The notes under the pieces: model-generated
What the model saw: the letters and a program-made list of their open reading frames with translations, nothing else
Databases searched by the model: none
What the model was told of the DNA's origin: nothing
Shown here: positions 6,900 to 14,009 of the stretch, one piece after another
How positions within the stretch are numbered: position 1 is the stretch's first letter
Layout of the letters: every line of letters begins with the position of its first letter
Translations under genes and position numbers: made by a program
DNA from: UBA5266 sp002411545
Lineage (GTDB): Bacteria; Bacteroidota; Bacteroidia; Bacteroidales; WCHB1-69
Direction of reading: 5' to 3'
NCBI GenBank assembly: GCA_028693085.1
Contig: JAQUWC010000051.1
Location: forward strand, 1-14,935
DNA length: 14,935 bases

Positions 6900-6971
6900 C
6901 ACTATTGTTTGATAAAAGTCAACGGATTCTGAGTGTAACGGAACGAAGCAAAGAATCAATGGCTAATAGTG
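6900..6971. repeat. Nested inverted repeat with REP-like core
   Basis: Outer arms CACTATT (6900-6906) and AATAGTG (6965-6971) enclose inner arms GATTCT (6925-6930) and AGAATC (6952-6957). The inner part, ATTCTGAGTGTAACGG then AACGAAGCAAAGAATC, resembles the widespread 'ATTCTGAGCG...AGCGAAGAATC' intergenic repeats I remember from many Bacteroidota genomes. AACGGA also appears twice, 16 bp apart (6921 and 6937). It looks like a decayed copy of such a dispersed element. Confidence 0.45.
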
Positions 6972-6990
6972 TAATTTATATTCGAGAATG

Positions 6991-7034
6991 ATGATTTCAA
7001 TAGAGATCATTTATGAGAGTATATTTGAAATCAT
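6991..7034. repeat. 10-bp perfect inverted repeat
   Basis: ATGATTTCAA (6991-7000) and TTGAAATCAT (7025-7034) are exact reverse complements separated by 24 bp. It could be a stem-loop or a spaced operator. There is no T run next to it. Confidence 0.5.
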
Positions 7035-7052
7035 TTTACTTAAATCGCAGGT

Positions 7053-7115
7053 CTATTGGGATTCATTTTAAATCTATTGGAATAGATTTTAGCGCTATAA
7101 GAATAGATTTTTCAT
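7053..7115. repeat. Three 21-bp degenerate tandem repeats
   Basis: Three consecutive 21-bp units start with CTAT at 7053, 7074 and 7095. Units 1 and 2 share CTATTGG, and units 2 and 3 share GAATAGATTTT at the same offset. A dyad, AAATCTATT-GG-AATAGATTT, spans 7070-7089. Each unit keeps the same phase, so this is a tandem array rather than a scatter of AT-rich words. Confidence 0.55.
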
Positions 7116-7243
7116 GAGAGTAGTATAGAGAAAAGCGGCATGAAGCACAGAGAATTTCTAAAAGCAGGATGAAAAAAAATCGGTATAAGGCAAAGACAGA
7201 AAAAAAACAAAATTTATTTTCGCTATTTGTCAAAAATAAATAT

Positions 7244-7251
7244 TATATTTG
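7244..7251 (+). promoter_or_regulatory. -7 promoter box for the secreted protein gene
   Basis: TATATTTG matches TAnnTTTG, 41 bp before the ATG at 7293, giving a leader of about 35 nt. TTTG at 7226-7229 could be a -33 element, but the 14-bp spacing is short. Confidence 0.48.
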
Positions 7252-7292
7252 CTAAAAATAATATTCAATGTTTAATTTAAATAATCTTAGAT

Positions 7293-8336
7293 ATGAAAAA
7301 AATTTTAATGCTTTATTTATCAATATTTTTAATGCTTTCTGTCGGGTTTTCTCAAGCCTTGAATGTAGCGGTTAAACCCACTCAAAAAAGCACAACGAAA
7401 AAAGAATTAGTACAAAAAGCCGATGTAAAATGGGAAGTTCAATTTCTTGACACCTTAAATCCTAGTTTTGAGTTTCCGATGGGTTCTGTGAGCGATGGTA
7501 CTTATTTATACATAGGAAGTTCCTATGAAGATAAAATTTTTATTAGCGATTTTAACAGCAACATCATCGATTCAATAGAAATTAACGGAATGCCAGGACC
7601 TTCTCCTACTAACCTAAATGTTATAGGTTTGGCTTATGATGGTCAATATTTATATATGACAAACTCTCACGATACTATCTATCAAATTGATATTCTGAGT
7701 GGGGACATTACTAATAAAATTCCATTGCCAAGCAATACTTATCCTTTAGGAATAACCTATGCTCCCGATGCCGATAACGGAAATGGTGCTTTCTGGGTTT
7801 CTGTAATTACTCAATATGGTATGAAATTATTTTCTAAATCGGGCACATTACTAGATTCTATCTACAGCACTGATATGAATTATAGTAATTTTTATGGAAA
7901 CGCTATGATTGCATTAGCTTACGATGATATTACTCCCGGAGGACCTTTTATTTATAGCGTCGACCTTGATCCACATTATGTAATTTGTATAAATCCTGCT
8001 ACTAAAAAATTGCATAAAATGATTTACAACATTAGTCAAGAGGTTCCAAACTGGGATACTATACAAACATACAGTATTTATATCCAAGAAGGAGTTTACC
8101 CGGGATCCCCTACATTAGGAATTATTAACATATTAGGTCATCATATCGGCTATGATTTGGCTTCAACCGACATTCCCGACTTGGGATTAACCGTCGTTAA
8201 TTCTTACACCAAACCTTGGCTTAAAATAGGTGAAAATGAAAAGTATCTGCCGTTGTATATCGTTCCGGAAAAGCAACAATTACCTCTTGCGATTTCAATT
8301 TCAGCATCGATGACAAAATATATACCCAAGCTTTAA
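7293..8336 (+). CDS. Secreted propeller/Omp28-type protein, 5' part of a frameshifted gene
   Basis: The first half of what appears to be one gene running to 9487. ATG at 7293 starts a signal peptide (about residues 1-20, ending GFSQA). The mature part has repeated short segments of propeller type (SDGTYLYIGSS, YDGQYLYMTNS, DGNGAFWVS-like strands), suggesting an extracellular beta-propeller; I cannot name the family precisely. From about residue 290 it reads like a linker into an immunoglobulin-like domain (PDLGLTVVNSYTKPWLKIGE). Around codon 316 (base 8240) sense appears to move to the -1 frame; the residues after that, to the stop at 8336, look like out-of-frame sequence. It has its own promoter box at 7244-7251. 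The product as written would be 347 residues lacking the sorting domain, so it would probably not be exported through T9SS. Confidence 0.75.
   Translation: MKKILMLYLSIFLMLSVGFSQALNVAVKPTQKSTTKKELVQKADVKWEVQFLDTLNPSFEFPMGSVSDGTYLYIGSSYEDKIFISDFNSNIIDSIEINGMPGPSPTNLNVIGLAYDGQYLYMTNSHDTIYQIDILSGDITNKIPLPSNTYPLGITYAPDADNGNGAFWVSVITQYGMKLFSKSGTLLDSIYSTDMNYSNFYGNAMIALAYDDITPGGPFIYSVDLDPHYVICINPATKKLHKMIYNISQEVPNWDTIQTYSIYIQEGVYPGSPTLGIINILGHHIGYDLASTDIPDLGLTVVNSYTKPWLKIGENEKYLPLYIVPEKQQLPLAISISASMTKYIPKL
8237..8246 (+). other. Probable frameshift site
   Basis: The run GAAAAGTATC sits where the plus-strand reading frame of the secreted protein should pass to the -1 frame. One extra A here (GAAAAAG) would join both halves in a single frame as ...ENEKVSAVV... 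The frame-2 stop at 8237-8239 and the frame-0 stop at 8334-8336 limit the change to 8240-8333. A classic -1 slippery heptamer is not present. Confidence 0.65.
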
Positions 8337-9487
8337 GCGGATTGAACATTAGCGATGTAATTCCATTTACATTATTACAAACCGATTCTACTTTCAGTTT
8401 TGATCAAGAAACTTCTTTACCCATGCAAATATGGTTCTCTAATTTGAACGGTATAGCAAGTGTTAATTCGGATACTTTTGAACTTACTATTGATGTATTT
8501 CAAAATGCAGTTCAACGAAAAGTGTTGCATGAAGTCTTTACGAGTGCGACTTGCGGACCCTGTAAATTAGGAAATGAAGTGCTAAAATCAATTCTTGATG
8601 CCAACGATGATATTTGGACTTGTATTAAATATCAAATGAGTGGCCCCGGATCTGGCGACCCCTATTATACCATCGAAGGGGGTACGAGAGCAAATTACTA
8701 CCAAGTAACAGGAATTCCTTACTTAGCTAGTGACGGGAATTTTTACAATGATTTACCTACATTTTATTCCACAAGTTTGCTGATAGAACAAAGCAATAAA
8801 CCTTCTTTTGTTTCCATAGAACCTACATTTATCACTCAAAGCAGTAAAAAATTTGATGCAAGTCTTAGCATTACTCCTTATCAAACATATACCGGAAACT
8901 ATAAATTGTTTGTTGCTCTTGTTGAAAGTATAACTCGCATGAATACGGTCTTTGGTGGAAACGGTGAAACTGAATTTCACTATGTTATGAAAAAATTCAT
9001 GACCGACGTTAATGGAAATGCTATTAGTTTAGCAAAGGATCAAACCGTAAATGTTGATTTATCTTATGAATTCAAAGGTAAATATCGTCTTCCGATAAAT
9101 GCCGGAAGTCCTATTAATCATGACATAGAGCATTCTGTGGAAAATTTCAACAATATAATGCTTGTATATTGGATACAAGAATACGACACCAAAGATGTTT
9201 TACAATCGGGTAAAGTGGACCATGCCGTTGTTTCAATAAATGACTATACTACCGATAACAAAAATGTGAAAGTATTCCCAAATCCCAGTGATGGACAAAT
9301 TAATATTTCATCAACAATTCCTTTTACTCATGTTTCGCTGCGCAATATGTTAGGACAAGAAGTTTATACCATGGCTGTTTCAGCTCAAACCTATCATATT
9401 CAAACAAATGATCTTGCTCCTGGATTATACATATTACAACTAAAAACGGAACAAGGTTTAATAAACAAAAAAATAAGCATAAAATAA
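8240..9487 (+). CDS. Omp28/thioredoxin-like T9SS cargo, 3' part of the frameshifted gene
   Basis: The frame opens directly after a TGA at 8237-8239 and stays open to 9487; it has no proper start of its own (the first usable codon is a TTG at 8342). Residues encoded from 8240 continue the immunoglobulin-like domain begun in the other frame (KVSAVVYRSGKATITSCDF). Then comes an Omp28-type region with a thioredoxin-like CGPC (8552-8563, in TSATCGPCKLGNE) and a downstream GIPYL that fits the cis-proline loop. The last 75 or so residues are a T9SS type A sorting domain: VFPNPSDGQINI, then LRNMLGQEVY, then LAPGLYILQL and a KKISIK end. Such cargo is exported and anchored or released at the cell surface. 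With the 5' part, the intact protein would be about 731 residues. It ends 25 bp before a strong terminator. Confidence 0.8.
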   Translation, partial: KVSAVVYRSGKATITSCDFNFSIDDKIYTQALSGLNISDVIPFTLLQTDSTFSFDQETSLPMQIWFSNLNGIASVNSDTFELTIDVFQNAVQRKVLHEVFTSATCGPCKLGNEVLKSILDANDDIWTCIKYQMSGPGSGDPYYTIEGGTRANYYQVTGIPYLASDGNFYNDLPTFYSTSLLIEQSNKPSFVSIEPTFITQSSKKFDASLSITPYQTYTGNYKLFVALVESITRMNTVFGGNGETEFHYVMKKFMTDVNGNAISLAKDQTVNVDLSYEFKGKYRLPINAGSPINHDIEHSVENFNNIMLVYWIQEYDTKDVLQSGKVDHAVVSINDYTTDNKNVKVFPNPSDGQINISSTIPFTHVSLRNMLGQEVYTMAVSAQTYHIQTNDLAPGLYILQLKTEQGLINKKISIK

Positions 9488-9511
9488 CTTACAAAAATAA
9501 GCGTTACACAC

Positions 9512-9537
9512 AGAGGCTGCTCATCGCAGCCTCTTTT
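9512..9537 (+). terminator. Strong intrinsic terminator after the secreted protein gene
   Basis: A perfect 9-bp stem, AGAGGCTGC (9512-9520) with GCAGCCTCT (9526-9534), a 5-nt loop and a T run (9534-9537). The stem is far more GC-rich than its surroundings. It ends transcription of the T9SS cargo gene, but lies only 14 bp before the next start codon on the same strand. Confidence 0.85.
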
Positions 9538-9551
9538 ATCACAGGAAAGAT

Positions 9552-9938
9552 ATGGCTTTAGAAATTAACGGAAAAATCATTAAAATACTTCCTCAACAAA
9601 GCGGCACAGGACGTAACGGTGTCTGGAAAAAACAAGATTTCATCCTTGAAACGAATGAACAATTTCCAAAAAAAATATGCATTTCAAGTTGGGGCGACAA
9701 AGTGAACGTTCTATCTCAAATCAATATTAATACCAATGTTAAAGTAAGCATTAACATAGAATCTCGCGAATATAACGAAAAATGGTATACCGATGTGAAG
9801 GCATGGAAAATTGAAGCAGAAAACAATAATAATTATATCGATTCACATACCGACACTCCTTTTACCGATACAACTTACGATGACATAAGTGGTATTAGTT
9901 TTTCTGACGAAAATAATATGGACGATTTACCTTTTTAA
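9552..9938 (+). CDS. DUF3127 protein, OB-fold-like with SSB-type acidic tail
   Basis: A 128-residue protein of the DUF3127 family, found throughout Bacteroidota. Family-typical segments: GKIIKILPQQSGTGRNGVWKK (residues 7-27), DFILETNEQFPKKICI (29-44), and SREYNEKWYTDVKAWKIE (71-88). The alternation of strands and the small size suggest an OB fold. The last 45 residues are acidic and low-complexity and end DDLPF, very like the DDIPF tip of single-stranded DNA-binding proteins that recruits partners. No experimental role is known to me; binding of single-stranded nucleic acid is an inference. ATG at 9552 follows AGGAAAG, a Shine-Dalgarno-like string that is not usual in this phylum. No promoter box is seen between the terminator and the start. 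It is convergent with the PBP gene, 11 bp apart. Confidence 0.82.
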   Translation: MALEINGKIIKILPQQSGTGRNGVWKKQDFILETNEQFPKKICISSWGDKVNVLSQININTNVKVSINIESREYNEKWYTDVKAWKIEAENNNNYIDSHTDTPFTDTTYDDISGISFSDENNMDDLPF

Positions 9939-9949
9939 AACATCAACTA

Positions 9950-12208
9950 TTAATCGAAATCATATTTTGAGCGGCTGGTTTTTTCGCCTACATATTTGCT
10001 GCAATCAAATTCGATATCAACATTCTCTGCCGGTTTTTGAAATTCCATGTTTTTTGAAAATGCTAAGGATTTATCCTCGTAACATTTTTTCACAAATATA
10101 GCCCAAATAGGCAAAGCGGTATTAGCTCCTTGACCTAAACTCATGGAACGAAAATGTGCAGCTCTATCTTCACAACCCACCCATACTCCGGCTGTTAATT
10201 GTGGAGTATATCCCATAAACCAACCATCGGAATTATTATCAGTAGTTCCGGTTTTACCGGCCATTTGCATGTCTAATTTATATCGATAAATTAATCGTAT
10301 GGCTGTTCCATGGTCCACAACACCTTGCATCAAACGCACGGTTTTATAAGCTGAAACTTCATCCATTGCCTCATTTTGCTCACTGCTAAACCGCGCTAAC
10401 ACACTCCCTTTGTTGTTGCATATCTTCGTAATAAATATAGGCTTAACATACACTCCTTTATTATTAAAAGCATTTACAGCACCTACCATTTCGTATAAAG
10501 TAAGTTCACATGCTCCCAAGGCAATCGCAGGCACTTCGGGGATTTCACTGGTCATGCCTAACTTTCTTACCAATTGAATTATTGCTGAAGGACCATATCT
10601 TTTCATTAAATAAGCCGATACATAATTCAACGAATTCGCCAGTGCTTCACGTAAAGTTACCATTTGCCCCTCTTTGTATTTACTGGAATTCTTAGGAATC
10701 CAAACATCGCCCGAGGGCAAATCAAAACGTACGGGTAAATTCGGTACTTTATAACAAGGAGAGTATTCTCCTTCCTGCATGGCAAACGTATAGACAAAAG
10801 GTTTAAAAGTCGATCCTACCTGCCGTTTAGATTGTGTAACATGATCGTATTGAAAATGGGTATAATCAATTCCTCCCACATAGGCTTTGACGTATCCGGA
10901 AGAAGGGTCCATGGCCATCAATCCACACGTCAGAAAAGATTTCATATAGCGTATAGAATCCCAAGGAGATAAAATAGTATCTACTTCTCCATTATGTGTA
11001 AATAGCCACATACGTGTGGGCGTTTCAAATATTTTTCGAATTTCTTTTTCTGAATATCCTTCCGCTTTCAATTCTTTGTATCGGGAAGAATTTTTCATGG
11101 CATGCAGCATAATTTTTTCAGTTTCTTCTTCCGAAATATTATAAAAAGGTGCATTTTTATGCCCGGCCCAATGTTTGAAAAACTGAGGTTGTAAATTCTT
11201 TTTTATCCATTCATCAACAGCTTCTTCCGCATAGGTTTGCATTTTATAATTTATAGTAGTATATATCTTTAATCCATCTTTGTAAATATTCCATGTACTT
11301 CCATCGGGTTTAGGATTTTCTTTGGCCCATTGTGTGATTTCTTTACGTAAAAACTCTCTGAAATAAGTAGCTAAGCCGATTTTATGATCTTGAACCTTAA
11401 ATTTCGACATATCAATAGGTATTTGTTTGATGCTATCGGCTTGATCTTTATCAAGAAAATCATATTTTACCATTTGATTCACAACAGTATTTCGTCGATT
11501 CAATGCATTTTCCGGATTACGTCGAGGACTGTAGCGAGTAGGTGCTTTCAACATTCCAACCAATAAAGCCGATTCTTGAATATTCAAATCATGGGGCGTT
11601 TTGTCGAAATATGTTTTAGCCGCTGATTTAATGCCATGCGACATATTACCAAAATCAACTGTATTTAAATACATAGCTATTATTTCTGTTTTGGCATAAT
11701 TTCTTTCTAATTTAACAGCAACTACCCATTCTTTAAATTTCGTAAAAACCAATTCGAAAAAGTTTGGATTTTCGTTTCTCGGAAATAAATTTTTAGCTAA
11801 CTGTTGTGATATCGTACTACCTCCGCCTTTATGTCTTCCTGTTAGTACTCCTAACGTAACACGAAATAATGCTTTGGTGTCAACTCCCGCATGTTTATAA
11901 AATCGAACATCTTCCGTCGCAACCAATGCATTCACCAAACATTCCGGAAGTTGTTTGTAAGAAACGTTGGAACGATTTTCAATAAAATATTTTCCTAATA
12001 CATAGCCATCCTCTGATATGATTTCAGTAGCTAAATTTGTTTTGGGATTTTCCAATTCTTCGAATGAGGGCATAAACCCCAACCAACCTACTGATATTAA
12101 AAAAAATATACATATAATTCCTCCCCACAAAACAGCAAATACTGTCCAAAAGAGCTTACGTAAAGGATAGGATGACACTTTTTGTTTTATACTTTTTTTT
12201 GCACCCAT
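9950..12208 (-). CDS. Bifunctional class A penicillin-binding protein (PBP1A type)
   Basis: A 752-residue inner-membrane peptidoglycan synthase. One N-terminal membrane anchor (about residues 18-45) follows a basic cytoplasmic tail. The glycosyltransferase 51 domain (about 70-240) carries catalytic Glu99 in TEDVRFYKHAGVD, GGGSTISQQLAKN (128-140) and the downstream second-acid region around EIIAMYLNTVDFG. The transpeptidase domain (about 425-710) has all three active-site motifs: S466-T-F-K469, S526-L-N528 and K652-T-G654. It polymerises glycan strands and cross-links stem peptides outside the inner membrane, and is a beta-lactam target. Length and order are normal; nothing is missing. It is the third gene of a minus-strand operon, 12 bp after gldH. 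The ATG at 12208 gives the usual short tail. The symbol (mrcA or pbpC-like naming) is left open because naming varies, but class A identity is secure. Confidence 0.95.
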   Translation of the reverse strand: MGAKKSIKQKVSSYPLRKLFWTVFAVLWGGIICIFFLISVGWLGFMPSFEELENPKTNLATEIISEDGYVLGKYFIENRSNVSYKQLPECLVNALVATEDVRFYKHAGVDTKALFRVTLGVLTGRHKGGGSTISQQLAKNLFPRNENPNFFELVFTKFKEWVVAVKLERNYAKTEIIAMYLNTVDFGNMSHGIKSAAKTYFDKTPHDLNIQESALLVGMLKAPTRYSPRRNPENALNRRNTVVNQMVKYDFLDKDQADSIKQIPIDMSKFKVQDHKIGLATYFREFLRKEITQWAKENPKPDGSTWNIYKDGLKIYTTINYKMQTYAEEAVDEWIKKNLQPQFFKHWAGHKNAPFYNISEEETEKIMLHAMKNSSRYKELKAEGYSEKEIRKIFETPTRMWLFTHNGEVDTILSPWDSIRYMKSFLTCGLMAMDPSSGYVKAYVGGIDYTHFQYDHVTQSKRQVGSTFKPFVYTFAMQEGEYSPCYKVPNLPVRFDLPSGDVWIPKNSSKYKEGQMVTLREALANSLNYVSAYLMKRYGPSAIIQLVRKLGMTSEIPEVPAIALGACELTLYEMVGAVNAFNNKGVYVKPIFITKICNNKGSVLARFSSEQNEAMDEVSAYKTVRLMQGVVDHGTAIRLIYRYKLDMQMAGKTGTTDNNSDGWFMGYTPQLTAGVWVGCEDRAAHFRSMSLGQGANTALPIWAIFVKKCYEDKSLAFSKNMEFQKPAENVDIEFDCSKYVGEKTSRSKYDFD

Positions 12209-12220
12209 TATGTATTGTTT

Positions 12221-12697
12221 TTATTTATTTACTTTTACTTCTGAAAGAAACATTCCAATAGAATTAATTCCATCCAATGTGTCTTTGCGCATGGCATGTA
12301 TCACTTTCATGGTATATTTTCCGACCATAGGAAAATTCAATGTACCATAAATCACACTCCTTTCTTTAATCCTATTTCCTTTTCCCAATGGGTTACCATC
12401 CTGTTCAAATAAATCACATGATACAGTATCAATTACTTGTTTCCCATTAGGAAGTGTGGTTTTTAAAAACATATATAAATTCTGATACGCATACTTATCA
12501 TTGTATCGGATGGTAAAACCTAAACGATAAGATGTGGTCGTATCGCTGATAGTTAAAACAAATGTTAAATCATTATCCGCTTTCCATTTTTCATTAGGAA
12601 TTACTTTATGGTCTTGAAAAACATATTCATCCGAACAAGCAACGAATAGTAGCATGCAAGCAAGGACACATCCGATTATGTTAAATACTTTTGGCAT
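12221..12697 (-). CDS. gldH: GldH-type gliding motility-associated lipoprotein
   Basis: A 158-residue lipoprotein. The signal peptide ends in the lipobox F-V-A-C with Cys21. The mature part begins DEYVFQDHKVIPNEKW and continues with repeated strand-forming segments such as TTSYRLGFTIRYNDKYAYQN and LYMFLKTTLPNGK, the pattern of GldH. GldH is needed for gliding in Flavobacterium johnsoniae, but the family is widespread in non-gliding Bacteroidota, so motility cannot be concluded here. The mature protein is expected in the envelope facing the periplasm. It lies between the PSP1 gene (8 bp upstream) and the PBP gene (12 bp downstream), an order I have seen elsewhere in the phylum; the tight spacing argues for cotranscription. 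The function in this context, perhaps in envelope assembly, is inference. Confidence 0.85.
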   Translation of the reverse strand: MPKVFNIIGCVLACMLLFVACSDEYVFQDHKVIPNEKWKADNDLTFVLTISDTTTSYRLGFTIRYNDKYAYQNLYMFLKTTLPNGKQVIDTVSCDLFEQDGNPLGKGNRIKERSVIYGTLNFPMVGKYTMKVIHAMRKDTLDGINSIGMFLSEVKVNK

Positions 12698-12705
12698 ATG
12701 TATTA

Positions 12706-13872
12706 TTAATCATTAATTTTCTTTAAATCGTCTATATTAACTTCTAGTTCATTCTCTTTCGCTTGATTAATTTCTGCATATTTTTCTAAACTTTCTACTT
12801 TTTGAGTTTTCTTATTGATAGCTATGATTTCCAGAACTTTTTCTGTTGGAATGGCATACAGTGAATGTGAATAATCATTTTTATAATAATACCACATTAA
12901 CTTTTTAAATATATCGATTTTATGACAAGCGGCATCTCCTTTATCGGTATATAAAATCGTTTGTGTACTAGGAAACTTCTTTAGTTCTTCAATATAAGCT
13001 TCATGTTCGTAATTCAAACAACATTTCAATTTACCGCATTGTCCGGCTAATTTTTGAGGATTTAATGATAATTGTTGCGTTTTAGCCGTACCGGTATTCA
13101 CCGATTTGAAATGCCTCAACCAAGAAGAGCAACACAATTCTCTACCACAGGAGCCTATTCCCCCTAAACGAGAAGCTTCCTGTCTTACCCCTATTTGCCT
13201 CATTTCGATTCGTATGCGAAACTTTTCGGCTAAAATCTTAATTAGTTCCCTGAAATCAACCCTTTCGTCGGCGGAATAATAAAAAATTGCTTTAGAACCG
13301 TCGCCTTGGTATTCTACATCATTGACTTTCATATTCAATTTTAAATCCCAGGCAGCATAGCGCGATTTCATCATAGTTTCATTTTCACTGTTTACTAATG
13401 TTATCCATTTTTCAATATCATTGGCTCTTGCTTTATGATACACTTTTCGTGTTACGGCTTTAACATCTAAATTTTTTAATTTTAATTTTACTTGATGACC
13501 AGTCATAGATACAATGCCAATATCATTTCCAGTAGCCGCTTCAACCACAACTATATCACCTACTTCGTATCGCTCGTTAGACAGGGGAAGATTGAAAAAA
13601 TCCTTATTCCCGTTCTTAAATCTTACTTCTACTAAGTGTTTTTCACCACAACAATGATGCTCAATATCTTTCAACCAATCATAATTTCCCAATTGACAAC
13701 ATGCATAGTCGTATAATGAAGCATTATTCTCCTCGGGATTAGGAGGAGATTTTAATCCTCTTGACATAAAAGCATTAGCCGCTATCTTATCGGCTTCATA
13801 ACTATGATCACAGGAAATATGTATATCTTCTTCTAACTCTTGATTTTCACTAATAAAATTTGTTTTTTCCAT
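12706..13872 (-). CDS. PSP1/RicT-type iron-sulfur regulatory protein
   Basis: A 388-residue cytoplasmic protein with the PSP1 domain (about residues 80-300), the family of Bacillus RicT (YaaT). Its relatives form a RicA-RicF-RicT complex that carries Fe-S clusters and affects RNA processing and development; whether partners exist here is unknown. Two Cys clusters are obvious: CGRELCC (242-248) and CGKLKCC (279-285), with GIGSCGRELCC typical of the family. An additional N-terminal set, CC (58-59) and HHCC (72-75), flanks the conserved YDWL segment and is outside the core domain. The acidic N- and C-terminal extensions are low-complexity. ATG at 13872 was chosen because the promoter box at 13900-13907 sits just upstream. 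It is first in the operon with gldH and the PBP gene. Confidence 0.88.
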   Translation of the reverse strand: MEKTNFISENQELEEDIHISCDHSYEADKIAANAFMSRGLKSPPNPEENNASLYDYACCQLGNYDWLKDIEHHCCGEKHLVEVRFKNGNKDFFNLPLSNERYEVGDIVVVEAATGNDIGIVSMTGHQVKLKLKNLDVKAVTRKVYHKARANDIEKWITLVNSENETMMKSRYAAWDLKLNMKVNDVEYQGDGSKAIFYYSADERVDFRELIKILAEKFRIRIEMRQIGVRQEASRLGGIGSCGRELCCSSWLRHFKSVNTGTAKTQQLSLNPQKLAGQCGKLKCCLNYEHEAYIEELKKFPSTQTILYTDKGDAACHKIDIFKKLMWYYYKNDYSHSLYAIPTEKVLEIIAINKKTQKVESLEKYAEINQAKENELEVNIDDLKKIND

Positions 13873-13899
13873 ATAAATTTTCTCTTTTTTTCAAACACA

Positions 13900-13907
13900 C
13901 AAAAATA
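13900..13907 (-). promoter_or_regulatory. -7 promoter box for the PSP1-gldH-PBP operon
   Basis: Minus-strand TATTTTTG matches TAnnTTTG, 27 bp before the ATG at 13872, so the leader would be about 20 nt. No clear -33 element is seen. Confidence 0.5.
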
Positions 13908-13983
13908 TAAAAAATGTGAATATAAACTAACTGGAATCTTCTATTAAATCGCAAATGATATTTTACGACAAGTAAAAATAATG

Positions 13984-13991
13984 TATTTTTG
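13984..13991 (+). promoter_or_regulatory. -7 promoter box for the lipoprotein-nadK unit
   Basis: TATTTTTG followed by CA is an exact TAnnTTTG match, 18 bp before the ATG at 14010. TTTTAC at 13961-13966 could serve as a poor -33 element at about the right spacing. The box overlaps the TTG at 13989, which rules that codon out as a start. Confidence 0.52.
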
Positions 13992-14009
13992 CAAAAAAAA
14001 TATAAAAAG

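Larger units (their letters stand above)
6724..7292. other. Repeat-rich gap between pepE and the secreted protein gene
   Basis: A 569-bp gap between divergent genes. It holds the pepE promoter box (6810-6817), a nested inverted repeat with REP-like core (6900-6971), a 10-bp perfect stem-loop (6991-7034), three 21-bp degenerate repeats (7053-7115), a 9-bp repeat ATGAGAGTA (7013-7021 and 7114-7122) and the promoter box of the next gene (7244-7251). No protein-coding frame of note is seen; the longest with an ATG in the repeat part is 27 codons. Confidence 0.55.

Noticed and set aside
6988..7071. 27-codon ORF in the repeat-rich gap
   Set aside because: Short, ends inside the tandem repeat, no box at a proper distance, and composition matches the repeats.
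8238..8244. Programmed -1 frameshift in the secreted protein gene
   Set aside because: The heptamer TGAAAAG does not fit the X-XXY-YYZ slippery pattern, and no stimulatory hairpin is obvious just downstream; a simple indel is preferred.
9492..9499. Minus-strand TATTTTTG box after the secreted protein gene
   Set aside because: No minus-strand gene follows; it would only make antisense RNA, and a single 8-base match in AT-rich DNA is weak.
13989..14009. 7-codon upstream extension of the small lipoprotein from a TTG
   Set aside because: The TTG is part of the TATTTTTG promoter box; the ATG at 14010 gives a normal lipoprotein signal.
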